Below, piece by piece: positions 25,439 to 34,691 of a stretch of 64,000 nucleotides of DNA; the stretch's first letter is position 1, and each line of letters starts with the position of its first letter. The stretch is from assembly GCA_035378985.1 (NCBI GenBank), contig DAOSUR010000005.1:1-64000 (forward strand), written 5' to 3'. The notes beneath the pieces are model-generated. The model saw nothing but the letters and a program-made list of their open reading frames with translations. It was not told where the DNA came from and searched no databases. The DNA comes from Anaerohalosphaeraceae bacterium. Lineage in GTDB: Bacteria; Planctomycetota; Phycisphaerae; Sedimentisphaerales; Anaerohalosphaeraceae. The translations under genes were made by a program, and so were the position numbers.

Positions 25439-26323
25439 ATGCTCAAGCATTTGCTGGACAATCTGGAAATCAACATCCTGAACATCGAACTGTACCGCGT
25501 GCATCGGGAATGGAACCACCGAAACGTAAACAGCCCCTATTCAAGGATTTATCTGATTACTGACGGCGAAGGCACCCTCCGGCATCACGGCCGGACCTAC
25601 TCCCTTCAAAGCGGCTTTTTGTATCTGATTCCCGCCTTTACGACAGTAGATATGTCCTGTCCGGATACCTTCGAGCACTATTACATCCACCTGACGACAT
25701 TTCTGCCGGACGGCGTAAACCTGTTTGCTTTGGTGGACTGCGACTATCAGATTGAGGCCCGAAAATACGGCATCGGACGCTGGATTTTCGACCGGCTGCT
25801 GGAGCTGAACCCAGGTCTGGAACTGATTGAACGCGACGCCAACAAGCCCATTTACGAATCGGTCCTGCGCCGCAGCGAAGAACTCAGCCAAACCAAGACG
25901 GCCGCCGAACTGATGGAAACCAACGCCCTGATTCGGCTGATTCTGGCCGCCTTTCTGCGAACCGCCAACCCCGCCGGAACCGATACCGCCCTGCGCGGCT
26001 ACAGCCGGTTTCAGCGGGTCCTGCGGCATATCCATCAGAATCTGCACCGGGAGATCACGCTGGCGGAACTGGCGGACCTGGCCGAGTTAAGCCCTGCTTA
26101 TTTTTCCAATTTGTTTTCCCGAATGATGGGAGCCGGCCCGATTGAGTTTGTCAATCGCCGCAAAATGGAACAGGCCCAGCGGCTCCTGCTGGGGACTTCC
26201 AAACCCCTCAAGGAAATCGCCGCCGAGGTGGGCTTTCGGGATGTTTTTTACTTCTCCCGCCTGTTTCGAAAAATCACCGGCAGCGCCCCCGGCCGATACC
26301 GACGGGAACATGTGTCTTCCTGA
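25439..26323 (+). CDS. AraC-family transcriptional regulator
   Basis: 294 residues. The N-terminal half has a cupin-like sensing fold (YSRIYLITDGEGTLRHHGRTY, then LIPAFTTVD). The C-terminal 100 residues hold two helix-turn-helix units: ITLAELADLAELSPAYFSNLF and KEIAAEVGFRDVFYFSRLFRKITG, the typical AraC signature. No clear ribosome site precedes the ATG, and the leader is very AT-rich, so a leaderless transcript is possible. Divergent from the AKR-GH29-MDR operon and 77 bases before the GH2 gene, it most likely controls one or both in response to a sugar. Confidence 0.9.
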   Translation: MLKHLLDNLEINILNIELYRVHREWNHRNVNSPYSRIYLITDGEGTLRHHGRTYSLQSGFLYLIPAFTTVDMSCPDTFEHYYIHLTTFLPDGVNLFALVDCDYQIEARKYGIGRWIFDRLLELNPGLELIERDANKPIYESVLRRSEELSQTKTAAELMETNALIRLILAAFLRTANPAGTDTALRGYSRFQRVLRHIHQNLHREITLAELADLAELSPAYFSNLFSRMMGAGPIEFVNRRKMEQAQRLLLGTSKPLKEIAAEVGFRDVFYFSRLFRKITGSAPGRYRREHVSS

Positions 26324-26400
26324 AACAAAAAGCATCTGCTTCTTTTCTTGCCAACAAGGCCGCCTTCGGATACAAAAGACTCATCGACGGGAGATTGGAT

Positions 26401-28812
26401 ATGCTGCACAACAAAATACAAAGGTACGCACTCGTTGTCTTTACAAACACTCTGCTGACTCTGTCTGCATCGGGCAAATCGGAAAGTCCGCGACAGATTC
26501 TTGATTTTGACTGGGACTGGAAGTTTCTCAAAGAAGACGCTGCCGGTGCACAGCAGACCGATTTTGACGACAGCACCTGGCGGGCGGTCCACCTGCCGCA
26601 CGACTGGAGTATTGAGGGCCCCTACAGTCAGCAATGGGCCAGCGGCACCGGCTATCTGCCCGGCGGCATCGGTTGGTACCGCAAGACTTTCTCCTCGCCG
26701 TTGGACTGGAAAAACAAGACTGTTCTGATTGAATTTGACGGCATCTATAAGAACTCGGAAGTCTGGCTGAACGGACAGTTTCTCGGCAAACGCCCCTTCG
26801 GCTACATCGGCTTTCAGTATGACCTGACGAACCATCTGCTCTTTGACAGGCCGAATGTGCTGGCCGTCCGCGTCAATCATTCCGATTTTGCCGACTCGCG
26901 CTGGTACCCCGGCTCCGGCATTTACCGGCATGTGCGGCTGATTGTCACTGACAAGCTCCGCATCCTGCCCTGGGGCGTTTCTATCCAGTCCAAACCGCTG
27001 GAGGGCGGAAAGGCCGCCGTGTCCATCGAGACCGTCCTGCTCAACGGCCGAACGCAGGCCGCCCGCATCCAAATCGTTTCCTCCATCTTTGACGCCCAAA
27101 ATCGGCGCGTCTTTCAGCAGGAAAGTCCGGAAACCGTTGAACCCGGCAAACAACTCATTCACCGCAGGCATTTTACCCTCGAAAACGTTCGGCTCTGGTC
27201 GCCGGATGACCCGGTTCTCTATCGACTCGAAACCGCTCTTGTAGAGGACGGAAAACCTGTTGACAAACTCGACACCTCCTTCGGCATCCGCTCCATCCGA
27301 TTTGACCCGAATGAAGGATTCTTCCTGAACGGTCAAAATCTAAAAATCAAAGGCGTTTGCATTCACCACGACGGCGGCCCGCTCGGGGCGGCTGTGCCGG
27401 AAAAACTCTGGCGTTTCCGCCTGGCTCAGCTGAAGGAAATCGGCTGCAACGCCATCCGCACCAGCCACAATCCGCCCGCACCGGAACTGCTGGACCTGTG
27501 CGACCAGATGGGGTTTTTGGTGATGGATGAGGCCTTTGATGAATATACCCCGCCCAAGAAGAAATGGATTGAGGGCTGGAACAAAGGCACACCCGGCTTT
27601 GACGGCTACGGCAAGGTCTTCGAAGAATGGGCCGTTCGCGATATTCAGGATATGGTCCGCCGCGACCGCAATCACCCTTCGATTATTCTCTGGAGCATCG
27701 GCAATGAGATTGACTTCGCCAACGACCCGTTTTCGCATCCGTCCATGGGGGCGGAGTACAAGCCCGACCAGCCGCCGGCGGAAAACCTGACCAAGCTGGC
27801 CCGCCCGCTGGCCGAAGCCGTGCGTACCCTGGACAGCACCCGGCCCATCACGGCCGCCCTGGCCAATGCCTCTGTATCCAACCTCGTCGGTTTTGCCGAC
27901 CTGCTGGATGTCATCGGCTACAATTATCAGGAGCAGCGGTACGCCCAGGACCATCAGCAGTACCCCAACCGCTGCATCCTCGGCAGCGAAAACAGCATGT
28001 CCTTTGCCGCCTGGAAAGCCGTGCTCGAAAACGCATACGTATCAGGTCAATTCCTGTGGATTGGCTATGACTATCTGGGCGAGGCCGCCGGCTGGCCCGT
28101 CCGCAGCTGGACCCGGGGGCTCTTTGACCTGTGCAATTTGAAAAAACCCATCGCCTGGCAGCGGCAGGCCTGGTGGACCGACAGGCCGATGGTCTATCTG
28201 GCCGTGACGACGGGCGGAGGCGGCGGCTTTCGACGCGGGCAGGAGCCGCAAAGCCACTGGAACTGGCCGGCGGGCTCAACCGTCACGGTGCTAATCTACT
28301 CAAACTGTCAGGAAGTCGAGCTGTTTCTCAACGACAAGTCGCTGGGGGTTTCCGCTCCCTTGAGCGTGCCCGAGCGAACCATCCGCCGGCCGGTACCCTT
28401 TGAAAGCGGCACATTGACCGCCGTCGGCAGAAACGGGGAAAAAGAGCTCTGCCGATATACCCTTACCACCGCCGGCGCCGCTGAGCAAATCCGCCTGATT
28501 CCCGACTGCACTGCGCTTCGGGCCGACGGCAGAGACACAGCGCTTGTAGAGTTTCTTATTATGGACGCCAGCGGAACCGTTGTGCCGACGGCTTCGGATT
28601 CTGTGTCATTTGACATCTGCGGTCCGGGCCGGATTCTGGCGGTCGGAAACGGCGACCCCGCCTGCCATGAAAATCACAAAGGAAACACGTATCCCGCCTA
28701 TCGCGGACGCGGCCTGCTGATTGTTCAATCGGAAAGACAGGCGGGAACCATCGAAATCAAAGCCGCCGGCGGCAATTTGAAACCGGCTGTGCTGACGCTG
28801 AAATCCCACTAA
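26401..28812 (+). CDS. GH2 beta-galactosidase-like enzyme, secreted
   Basis: 803 residues from the ATG at 26401, seven bases after GGGAG. A short signal-like segment is at 1-25. The sugar-binding domain (about 30-190) has LPHDWSIEGP and GGIGWYRK; an Ig-like domain runs to about 300; the TIM barrel has KGVCIHHDGGPLG, TSHNPPAPE, the acid/base in LWSIGNEID (Glu436) and the nucleophile in ILGSENSMS (Glu530). A DUF4982-type and a bacterial-Ig-like domain form the C-terminus. The family cuts terminal beta-galactose, less often beta-glucuronate; this domain order with DUF4982 is typical of beta-galactosidases. Probably regulated by the AraC protein just upstream. Confidence 0.88.
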   Translation: MLHNKIQRYALVVFTNTLLTLSASGKSESPRQILDFDWDWKFLKEDAAGAQQTDFDDSTWRAVHLPHDWSIEGPYSQQWASGTGYLPGGIGWYRKTFSSPLDWKNKTVLIEFDGIYKNSEVWLNGQFLGKRPFGYIGFQYDLTNHLLFDRPNVLAVRVNHSDFADSRWYPGSGIYRHVRLIVTDKLRILPWGVSIQSKPLEGGKAAVSIETVLLNGRTQAARIQIVSSIFDAQNRRVFQQESPETVEPGKQLIHRRHFTLENVRLWSPDDPVLYRLETALVEDGKPVDKLDTSFGIRSIRFDPNEGFFLNGQNLKIKGVCIHHDGGPLGAAVPEKLWRFRLAQLKEIGCNAIRTSHNPPAPELLDLCDQMGFLVMDEAFDEYTPPKKKWIEGWNKGTPGFDGYGKVFEEWAVRDIQDMVRRDRNHPSIILWSIGNEIDFANDPFSHPSMGAEYKPDQPPAENLTKLARPLAEAVRTLDSTRPITAALANASVSNLVGFADLLDVIGYNYQEQRYAQDHQQYPNRCILGSENSMSFAAWKAVLENAYVSGQFLWIGYDYLGEAAGWPVRSWTRGLFDLCNLKKPIAWQRQAWWTDRPMVYLAVTTGGGGGFRRGQEPQSHWNWPAGSTVTVLIYSNCQEVELFLNDKSLGVSAPLSVPERTIRRPVPFESGTLTAVGRNGEKELCRYTLTTAGAAEQIRLIPDCTALRADGRDTALVEFLIMDASGTVVPTASDSVSFDICGPGRILAVGNGDPACHENHKGNTYPAYRGRGLLIVQSERQAGTIEIKAAGGNLKPAVLTLKSH

Positions 28813-28947
28813 AAAGAAAGGCGGAAATCCTTTAGGCCTGCTCCGCACGTTCATCGCACAGACGAATACAGTGCATTCCAGCCATCCCGGGTAGGGGCTG
28901 CCGCCAATCATCAGTCCGCTTAAAAAAGAATCAACCGGCTGCGCAAG

Positions 28948-30459
28948 TCAAAGCCGGTTCTCAAGCGGAGTGCAGATCAGCAGCCGACGACCGTGCCGGA
29001 GTGGGATCTCATCAATCCCCCAGCCGGTCTTTTCTAAAACCATTTTCACTTTCGGCAGATGCCCGGAACTCGGAAGCAGAAACAAATGCGGAAAACCGTC
29101 CTCCAGCATATCCTGAACTTCCTTCTCCACGGTCTCCGGCGACATAAAAGCAGGATAGGGTGTATCGTCGTGGGTGATATTTTCGACCTCCATCGCTCCG
29201 TAAAACCAAAGCCCGTCCACCCGCTCCCCGACCACGACAATTTCGTATTGTCCGCTCGGCAAATGCGTTTTCAGGTCCTGCCATAGAGCACGGCAGTCAT
29301 TGCGAACCGGCACAAACCCCATCCCCGCCCGCACGCCCAAAAGCAGAATGCCCCAAATCGCCGCAAACGAAAGGGCCTTACGACCCTCGGGAGAAAGACC
29401 CCATCCGGATTCCGCAAACCAGGCCGGAATCAGCCGTGCCGAAGCCAAGGCCAGGGCCGGAAATACCGGCAGAGCATAAAGTCCCAATTTGGAACTGGCG
29501 AAGGTTAATACCGCCATCGGAACACAAATCCAGCAGGCCAAAAACAAAGAAGAAGGGTTTGCCGCCAGTCGCTTCCAGCTCTCCCAGCGGAAGTACCGCC
29601 GAATCCCGTCAGGATGACGGAACCAGTCAATACTCCACGGCAAGGTCCCCAGCAGCAGAACCGGCGGATAAATCAGCGCCCCCCTCAGGCCCGGATTTCT
29701 TTGATACACATCCGAAACCAGCCGTCCCCAGACCTGACTGACAAACAAATATTTGGCCGCACCCGGTATCCGCCAACTCACAATAAGATACCAGAGGAAC
29801 CCAATCAGCCCGAAAACAACGATTCCCGCAGGCAGCCACCATCCCCGCAGATAAGAAATCACTTCTCGGCGAACCAGCAAAAAAACAAACATCGCCCCGC
29901 ACGGAATCAAAGCCGCCGGCCCTTTGGTCAGGAATCCCAGTCCGACCGCCGCACACAGCAGGATTTTCCAAAGGGTCTTTCGCATCTCTTCCGGCCGCGT
30001 GCTTTTCCAAAAAGCCGCCATTGATAATGTCGTAAACAGCGTCAGCGGGGTATCCATTGTGAGAAAATTGGCCGCCGAAAACGGAAGAATCATCGTGGCA
30101 TAAATCACCGCAGCCGAAACCCCGTCCCGCAGGCGGCCTGTGAACGACCGACCAAGCTCAAAGACCGTCAAACAGGTGAGTGCATAACACAGTCCAAGGA
30201 AAAACCGTGCAGAAAATTCGCTGTATCCAAAGAGTTTCAGACCGGCCAAAATCCCCCAATACAAAAGAGGCGGTTTGTCCAGAAAGATTTCCTCTCCAAG
30301 TCGAGGGATGAGGTAATCTCGATGCAAATCCATATTGACGGCTGTTCCGATATAATATCCTTCGTCCGGCTGCCAAATGCCGCGAATCCCCTGGAACCCG
30401 AAGGATAAAACCAAAAGAACCGCCCCCGCCGACCAGAAGAGTGTTTTGGATTGCATCAT
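28948..30459 (-). CDS. GT39/ArnT-family membrane glycosyltransferase
   Basis: 503 residues with about ten hydrophobic segments in the first 400. WQPDEGYYIG (about 29-38) holds the acidic pair of the PMT/ArnT family on the first outer loop, and DKPPLLYWG follows, as in undecaprenyl-phosphate-sugar:lipid transferases. The C-terminal 100 residues are soluble and outside the membrane. These enzymes move a sugar from a polyprenyl-phosphate carrier to lipid or protein. The gene starts one base after the mraY stop, so it is co-transcribed with murF and mraY. Acceptor is unknown; it could modify lipid A, protein or wall polymer. Confidence 0.8.
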   Translation of the reverse strand: MMQSKTLFWSAGAVLLVLSFGFQGIRGIWQPDEGYYIGTAVNMDLHRDYLIPRLGEEIFLDKPPLLYWGILAGLKLFGYSEFSARFFLGLCYALTCLTVFELGRSFTGRLRDGVSAAVIYATMILPFSAANFLTMDTPLTLFTTLSMAAFWKSTRPEEMRKTLWKILLCAAVGLGFLTKGPAALIPCGAMFVFLLVRREVISYLRGWWLPAGIVVFGLIGFLWYLIVSWRIPGAAKYLFVSQVWGRLVSDVYQRNPGLRGALIYPPVLLLGTLPWSIDWFRHPDGIRRYFRWESWKRLAANPSSLFLACWICVPMAVLTFASSKLGLYALPVFPALALASARLIPAWFAESGWGLSPEGRKALSFAAIWGILLLGVRAGMGFVPVRNDCRALWQDLKTHLPSGQYEIVVVGERVDGLWFYGAMEVENITHDDTPYPAFMSPETVEKEVQDMLEDGFPHLFLLPSSGHLPKVKMVLEKTGWGIDEIPLRHGRRLLICTPLENRL

Positions 30460-30460
30460 C

Positions 30461-31606
30461 TTACCGCAGTTTCAGGGTTGCCAGCGCCAGAATTGCGAAC
30501 GCAATCGACAGCAGCCAGAACCGCACTACCACCTGAGGTTCCGACCAGCCGCTCAGATGAAAATGATGATGAATCGGCGAACATTTAAACAGCTTGCGTC
30601 CCACGGCATATTTGCGTCGGGTATATTTGAAATATCCCACCTGCAGAATCACACTGCCCAGTTCCATCACAAACACCCCCCCAATCAGCAGCAGGAGTAT
30701 CTCATTGCGGGTCACAATCGCCCCATACCCCATCGCCGCCCCCAGCGGCAGGGACCCGATATCTCCCATAAACACCTGTGCCGGAGGACAGTTGTACCAC
30801 AGAAAACCGAGAATCGAGCCGGTAATCGCCGCAAAAAAGATGCACAGTTCGCCCGCTCCGGGCACCCGCGGCAGCAGCAGATACCCCGCCCAAGTCATTG
30901 AAGTCGCCCGCCCCATTGTTTCCGAGGCAATATAGCAAAGAATCACCAGCACCGTGGAAACTATCCCGATGCACCCGGAGGCTAATCCATCCATCCCGTC
31001 CGTCAGATTGACCGCATTGCTTGTAGCCGTAATATACAGCATCGACAGAATCACAAACATCCAGCCCGCCAGCTGGATGCCGTGTTTATAAAAAGGAAGC
31101 CACAACAGGCGCGCATCCTCCAGCTCCCTCATATCTGAATACAAAAACCAGGCCACCAGCAGGGAACCGCCCAGCTGATACACCAGCTTCTGCCAGACCA
31201 GAAGTCCGTCCCGGCTCTGTCCAGTCCCTTTGTTGGTCAGTTTCCAGTAATCATCCAATCCCCCAATCCATCCAAAAAACAGCATCAGGATGACCGCCTT
31301 GTGCACAAACGGATTGGTCAGTTTCGACCACAGAAAAGTCCCCGTCAGAATCCCCGTCAAAATGATGATTCCGCCCATCGTCGGGGTATTGGCGCGGTCT
31401 TTCATCAGTTCATTGAGTGCGGCATGGTGAAATTCGGGCCGATCACCGATTTTTTTTCGCATCAGCCAGCGAATAACCTTCGGCCCCAGCCAAAGCGTCA
31501 GCCCCCAACTGGTCAGAGCCGCCATCACAGCTCGAAACAGCACATCCTCATACGCATAAAAACCGATGCGGTAAATCTGCAACCACTGGCAAAGATGATA
31601 AATCAA
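30461..31606 (-). CDS. mraY: Phospho-N-acetylmuramoyl-pentapeptide-transferase
   Basis: 381 residues, about ten membrane segments. It makes lipid I by moving the MurNAc-pentapeptide phosphate to undecaprenyl phosphate on the inner face of the inner membrane. Diagnostic stretches: PTMGGI near the start, NLTDGMDGLASGC (catalytic Asp), FMGDIGSLPLGAAMG, and the C-terminal PIHHHFHLSGWSEPQV with the conserved His triplet. Order murF-mraY is that of the dcw cluster, but murD, ftsW, murG and murC do not follow. The gene shows that peptidoglycan synthesis is retained. Confidence 0.96.
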   Translation of the reverse strand: MIYHLCQWLQIYRIGFYAYEDVLFRAVMAALTSWGLTLWLGPKVIRWLMRKKIGDRPEFHHAALNELMKDRANTPTMGGIIILTGILTGTFLWSKLTNPFVHKAVILMLFFGWIGGLDDYWKLTNKGTGQSRDGLLVWQKLVYQLGGSLLVAWFLYSDMRELEDARLLWLPFYKHGIQLAGWMFVILSMLYITATSNAVNLTDGMDGLASGCIGIVSTVLVILCYIASETMGRATSMTWAGYLLLPRVPGAGELCIFFAAITGSILGFLWYNCPPAQVFMGDIGSLPLGAAMGYGAIVTRNEILLLLIGGVFVMELGSVILQVGYFKYTRRKYAVGRKLFKCSPIHHHFHLSGWSEPQVVVRFWLLSIAFAILALATLKLR

Positions 31607-31621
31607 TTTCTTCCTCGTTTC

Positions 31622-33022
31622 TCAAGAGGCACTCTGCCGTCCGCCGAACAGCTCCCGCAGCCGTTCAACAACCCGTTCCAGCCGGACCGAGCGGGAGGCC
31701 TTAACCAGTATTATATCGTCCGGCCGGATGTAGAAATGCAGATTATTGCAGAGGGCTTCCACCGTACCAAAGGCAACCCGAACGCTGCCGCCGCCCAAAT
31801 GATTATCGGCTCGCACCGCCCCCTCCGCCAGCACCTGAGCAAATTGCCCCGCCGATAAAAGAACAACTACACCTTGTTCTGCTGCAAACTTCCCCAGTTG
31901 ACGGTGTAGGGCTTCGCTCTCCGCCCCCAGCTCGAGCATATCCCCTGCAATAAAGACACTCCGACGGCCCTGCGAGCGGGCCATTCGAATCAGGCAGTCC
32001 ACCGCATTTTCCATCGAAGCCGGATTGGCATTGTAGCAGTCATTCAGCACGGTCAGCGGCCCCACATGTTCCACCTGCAGTCGCATCGGAGCGGCTCCGG
32101 CCGTCTTGATTGCTTCCGCAAAGTCCGATAAACCAACGCCCAAATCCCGACAAACCGCCCAAACCATCAGACAATTGCGAAGCGAGGCCATCCCGGCCAG
32201 GGGAATCCGAATCGTCCGGCCTTCCAGCTGAAGAAGACCGTTCGTCCCGCAGCTGTGCATCCGTTCCGCTCGAACCATACATTCCGGTCCTTCACCGACG
32301 GTGATGACCGGATGGGAAGAACGCAGGCGAACAGAACGAACCAAATCCGGAATATCCCCATTAATATAAACTTTTCCGCCGGAAGCTAACCCCTCCAGAA
32401 TCGCCGTCTTTTCCCGAATAATGGCCGCTACAGAACCCATCCCTTCCAGATGAGCCGGAGCAATATGGGTAATCACGGCGATATCCGGACAAGCCATCCG
32501 GCTCAGGGGGGCAATCTCACCGGGATGATTCATTCCGATTTCCACCAAGAGAATCTCATCGTCCGGCTGGGCCGACAAAAGCGTCAGCGGCACACCGATT
32601 TGATTGTTGAAACTTTTCGGGGCCTGCCGACACCGAAACCGCCGACTGAGCACACAGTGAAGCAGATGGCGTGTGGTAGTTTTGCCGACGGACCCGGTAA
32701 TTGCAATCACCCGAGCTTTCAGCCGTCTTCGATACCATGCCGCCAGCTGCCCCAGGGAACGGATCGTATCCTCTACGCGAATCACCGGAATCTTTAGGTC
32801 GGTCGGCGGCTCCTTCTGCACCACAGCACAGGCCGCCCCTTTCTGCTCTGCCTGATGGAGAAAATCATGCCCGTCAAACCGTTCCCCCGGCACGGCAAAA
32901 AAACACTCCCCCGGCTGGAGCGTGCGGGAATCTATGCTTACTCCCGTTACCGCTCTGTCCAACTGCCCGGAACAGGATTGCCCCAAAACCTCACACAGAC
33001 TCGATAATGTCAAAGATTCCAT
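31622..33022 (-). CDS. murF: UDP-N-acetylmuramoyl-tripeptide--D-alanyl-D-alanine ligase
   Basis: 466 residues. It adds D-Ala-D-Ala to UDP-MurNAc-tripeptide with ATP in the cytoplasm. The N-terminal domain has SIDSRTLQPGECFFAVPGERFDGHDF in pieces typical of MurF; the P-loop is TGSVGKTTTRHLL at about 129-141. IGMNHPGEIAPLS, LNDCYNANPASM (family usually D-S/A-Y-N-A-N-P) and GDMLELG follow. It is the first gene of the murF-mraY-GT39 operon, 15 bases before mraY. No murE lies upstream; the region upstream is a 590-base non-coding stretch. Confidence 0.95.
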   Translation of the reverse strand: MESLTLSSLCEVLGQSCSGQLDRAVTGVSIDSRTLQPGECFFAVPGERFDGHDFLHQAEQKGAACAVVQKEPPTDLKIPVIRVEDTIRSLGQLAAWYRRRLKARVIAITGSVGKTTTRHLLHCVLSRRFRCRQAPKSFNNQIGVPLTLLSAQPDDEILLVEIGMNHPGEIAPLSRMACPDIAVITHIAPAHLEGMGSVAAIIREKTAILEGLASGGKVYINGDIPDLVRSVRLRSSHPVITVGEGPECMVRAERMHSCGTNGLLQLEGRTIRIPLAGMASLRNCLMVWAVCRDLGVGLSDFAEAIKTAGAAPMRLQVEHVGPLTVLNDCYNANPASMENAVDCLIRMARSQGRRSVFIAGDMLELGAESEALHRQLGKFAAEQGVVVLLSAGQFAQVLAEGAVRADNHLGGGSVRVAFGTVEALCNNLHFYIRPDDIILVKASRSVRLERVVERLRELFGGRQSAS

Positions 33023-33612
33023 TCAACAGTCCAATTCGGGTTTTTGATACACTTCGTCCGAGTTCCTGATAATCTACCAAAGGATTGTGAAAAGTGCTAT
33101 GGGGTTGTTGAAATGCTGAAAAACTGCATCAAAATCCTATCGGGAAACGGATGAGAAGGACATCAGTATAATTCCCTATCAATTCGTTAAATTGCAGAGT
33201 TTGAACCTCTTTAAAAAAAAGAAAAGCAGCGGCAAGGAGGCAACCGCTGCTTTTTTCCCAGGTTGAAGAACCTGGCATTAGGAGGAGGAGGGTAATCTTG
33301 TTATTATATTCTACGGAATTTTCCCTATGCAGTTCAAGACTCTTTTTTAAAAATTTTTAATTTTTTTAAAATTTCTTTTCAACTACAGAATATACTCTAT
33401 CTTGAATTATTAATAAAATAGAACTAAACCAACCAAAACCTAAATAATCCTGCTTTTTATGAGACCATTAAACAGGATATACTCTTGCTTTTTATATATG
33501 TATAATATTAAACCTTCAACTTTTTTATTGAACTTTTTATAAGACTGATATAGGATGCAGGAAAGCAGGGGAGAAGAAAAGAAAAAGAAGGGAAAAATCC
33601 TGCCGGAGGATT
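33023..33612. other. Gene-free AT-rich region with terminator and orphan ribosome-site motif
   Basis: 590 bases between divergent murF and the pseudopilin gene. It contains a hairpin terminator (33222-33256), a second hairpin (33258-33275), the purine motif AGGAGGAGGAGGG (about 33280-33292) and then about 250 bases of very AT-rich DNA up to the pseudopilin gene. The strong ribosome-site-like motif leads only to a 20-codon frame from a TTG (33298-33360). The left part must hold the murF promoter on the minus strand. Confidence 0.6.
33222..33256 (+). terminator. Orphan rho-independent terminator
   Basis: AAAAGCAGCGG (33222-33232) pairs with CCGCTGCTTTT (33244-33254), ending in six T on the plus strand; the A-run before it gives a U-tract on the minus strand too. 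No plus-strand gene lies upstream for more than 2.5 kb, so it may end a small RNA starting near 33060-33200. Another reading is a boundary for antisense transcripts. Confidence 0.65.
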
Positions 33613-34437
33613 ATGAGCAGCCGGTCTTCAAAAACCGGTTTTACGCTAATCGAGTTGCTCGTAGTGGTGTTTTTGATTGCACTGCTGCTGGCTATTGTTA
33701 TCCCCTCCCTCTTCAAAGCTCAGGGACGAGTCCAGACAGTTACCTGCCAATCCAATCTCAAGCAGTGGGGAATCTATTTGGTCATCTACTCCAACGATAA
33801 CGAAGGGTATCTGCCTTCCGACAGCCGGGACTGGATGACAATCCTGCTGCCCTATTCGGAAATGGCGCCATCCGCCGCCGATTCGAAAGCCCAGAACGAT
33901 ACCGGCTCAAAAAGCATTTCCTGCTGTCCGACAGCCTCTCAGCCCGGTTCTAACCCGCCGAGCGATTCCGGCCAGCCGTTTGCCGCTTTTCCCATTCAGT
34001 ATCCTCACTCTTCGGAAACCGTAGCCCTCGGCAGTTACGGAATCAACGGCTGGGTCTGCCACGTTCCCTCTTCCGAAAAAGAAATTTACGGCATTCCCAC
34101 GACCAAGAACTGGAGACGATTTGACGTCGGTGAAAGTGCTTCCAAAATCCCGCTGGTACTGGACAGTATGTGGATTCGGGCTTTTCTGGACAACACCAAT
34201 CTGCCGCCGGAGAAAAACGGGGACTTTAACAACTGCGATTTGACCGGCGGCGGAGCTCGCCAGATGCGTCATTTCGCTATCGCCCGGCACAGCGGGCGCA
34301 CCAATATTCTGTTTCTGGATTTAGGGGTTCACCAGACAGGGCTGAAAAACCTTTGGAAGATGAAATGGCACCGGGGAAGCGACACCAACGCTCCGGAACC
34401 TGAGTGGCCTGAATGGATGCAGGCCCTGCCGGAATAA
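33613..34437 (+). CDS. Type II secretion pseudopilin-like protein
   Basis: 274 residues; GGAGG lies four bases before the ATG. The leader SSRSSKTGFTLIELLVVVFLIALLLAIV is a type IV prepilin motif with cleavage after Gly. The C-terminal ARHSGRTNILFLDLGVHQ is a degenerate version of the H-x9-DG motif (Asp-Leu-Gly in place of Asp-Gly-x). Second of three orphan pseudopilin-like genes in the window. It stands alone on the plus strand between cell-wall genes with an unusually AT-rich leader. Role unknown; likely a surface or periplasmic protein. Confidence 0.8.
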   Translation: MSSRSSKTGFTLIELLVVVFLIALLLAIVIPSLFKAQGRVQTVTCQSNLKQWGIYLVIYSNDNEGYLPSDSRDWMTILLPYSEMAPSAADSKAQNDTGSKSISCCPTASQPGSNPPSDSGQPFAAFPIQYPHSSETVALGSYGINGWVCHVPSSEKEIYGIPTTKNWRRFDVGESASKIPLVLDSMWIRAFLDNTNLPPEKNGDFNNCDLTGGGARQMRHFAIARHSGRTNILFLDLGVHQTGLKNLWKMKWHRGSDTNAPEPEWPEWMQALPE

Positions 34438-34464
34438 TCCGACAGGGATTCCCGCAGGTGTTTC

Positions 34465-34659
34465 TTACAGATTCCATGCCTTCGCAAACGCCGCAAAACT
34501 GCGGTCATAGGTTTTTTCCGCCGCCGGCGGAAAACAGCAGCCCGGCAGCTGGCGATTTTTCAGATGATACTGAAGGCACTCGCAGCAGATGCCCTTTCGG
34601 TCGCATCCGGGATACGAGCAGCTGCAAAACTTCAGATTCTTCTGCTGTTTGCACTCCAT
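34465..34659 (-). CDS. Small Cys-rich DUF6485-like protein
   Basis: 64 residues with nine cysteines: Cys3, 12, 14, 19, 25, 26, 28, 41 and 42. GAGGG precedes the ATG. The pattern LKFCSCSYPGCDRKGICCECL, then LPGCCFP and TYDRS, matches the small DUF6485 family found in many anaerobes, whose function is unknown. It probably binds zinc or an iron-sulfur cluster. It starts 32 bases after the murA stop and is likely read from the murA transcript. The plus-strand pseudopilin gene converges on it. Confidence 0.75.
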   Translation of the reverse strand: MECKQQKNLKFCSCSYPGCDRKGICCECLQYHLKNRQLPGCCFPPAAEKTYDRSFAAFAKAWNL

Positions 34660-34691
34660 AAGACCCTCTCATTCAAACGAAGAATGAAACT

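Noticed and set aside
33300..33560. AT-rich stretch as a possible horizontally acquired gene
   Set aside because: No open frame of notable length; composition alone is not evidence for a gene.
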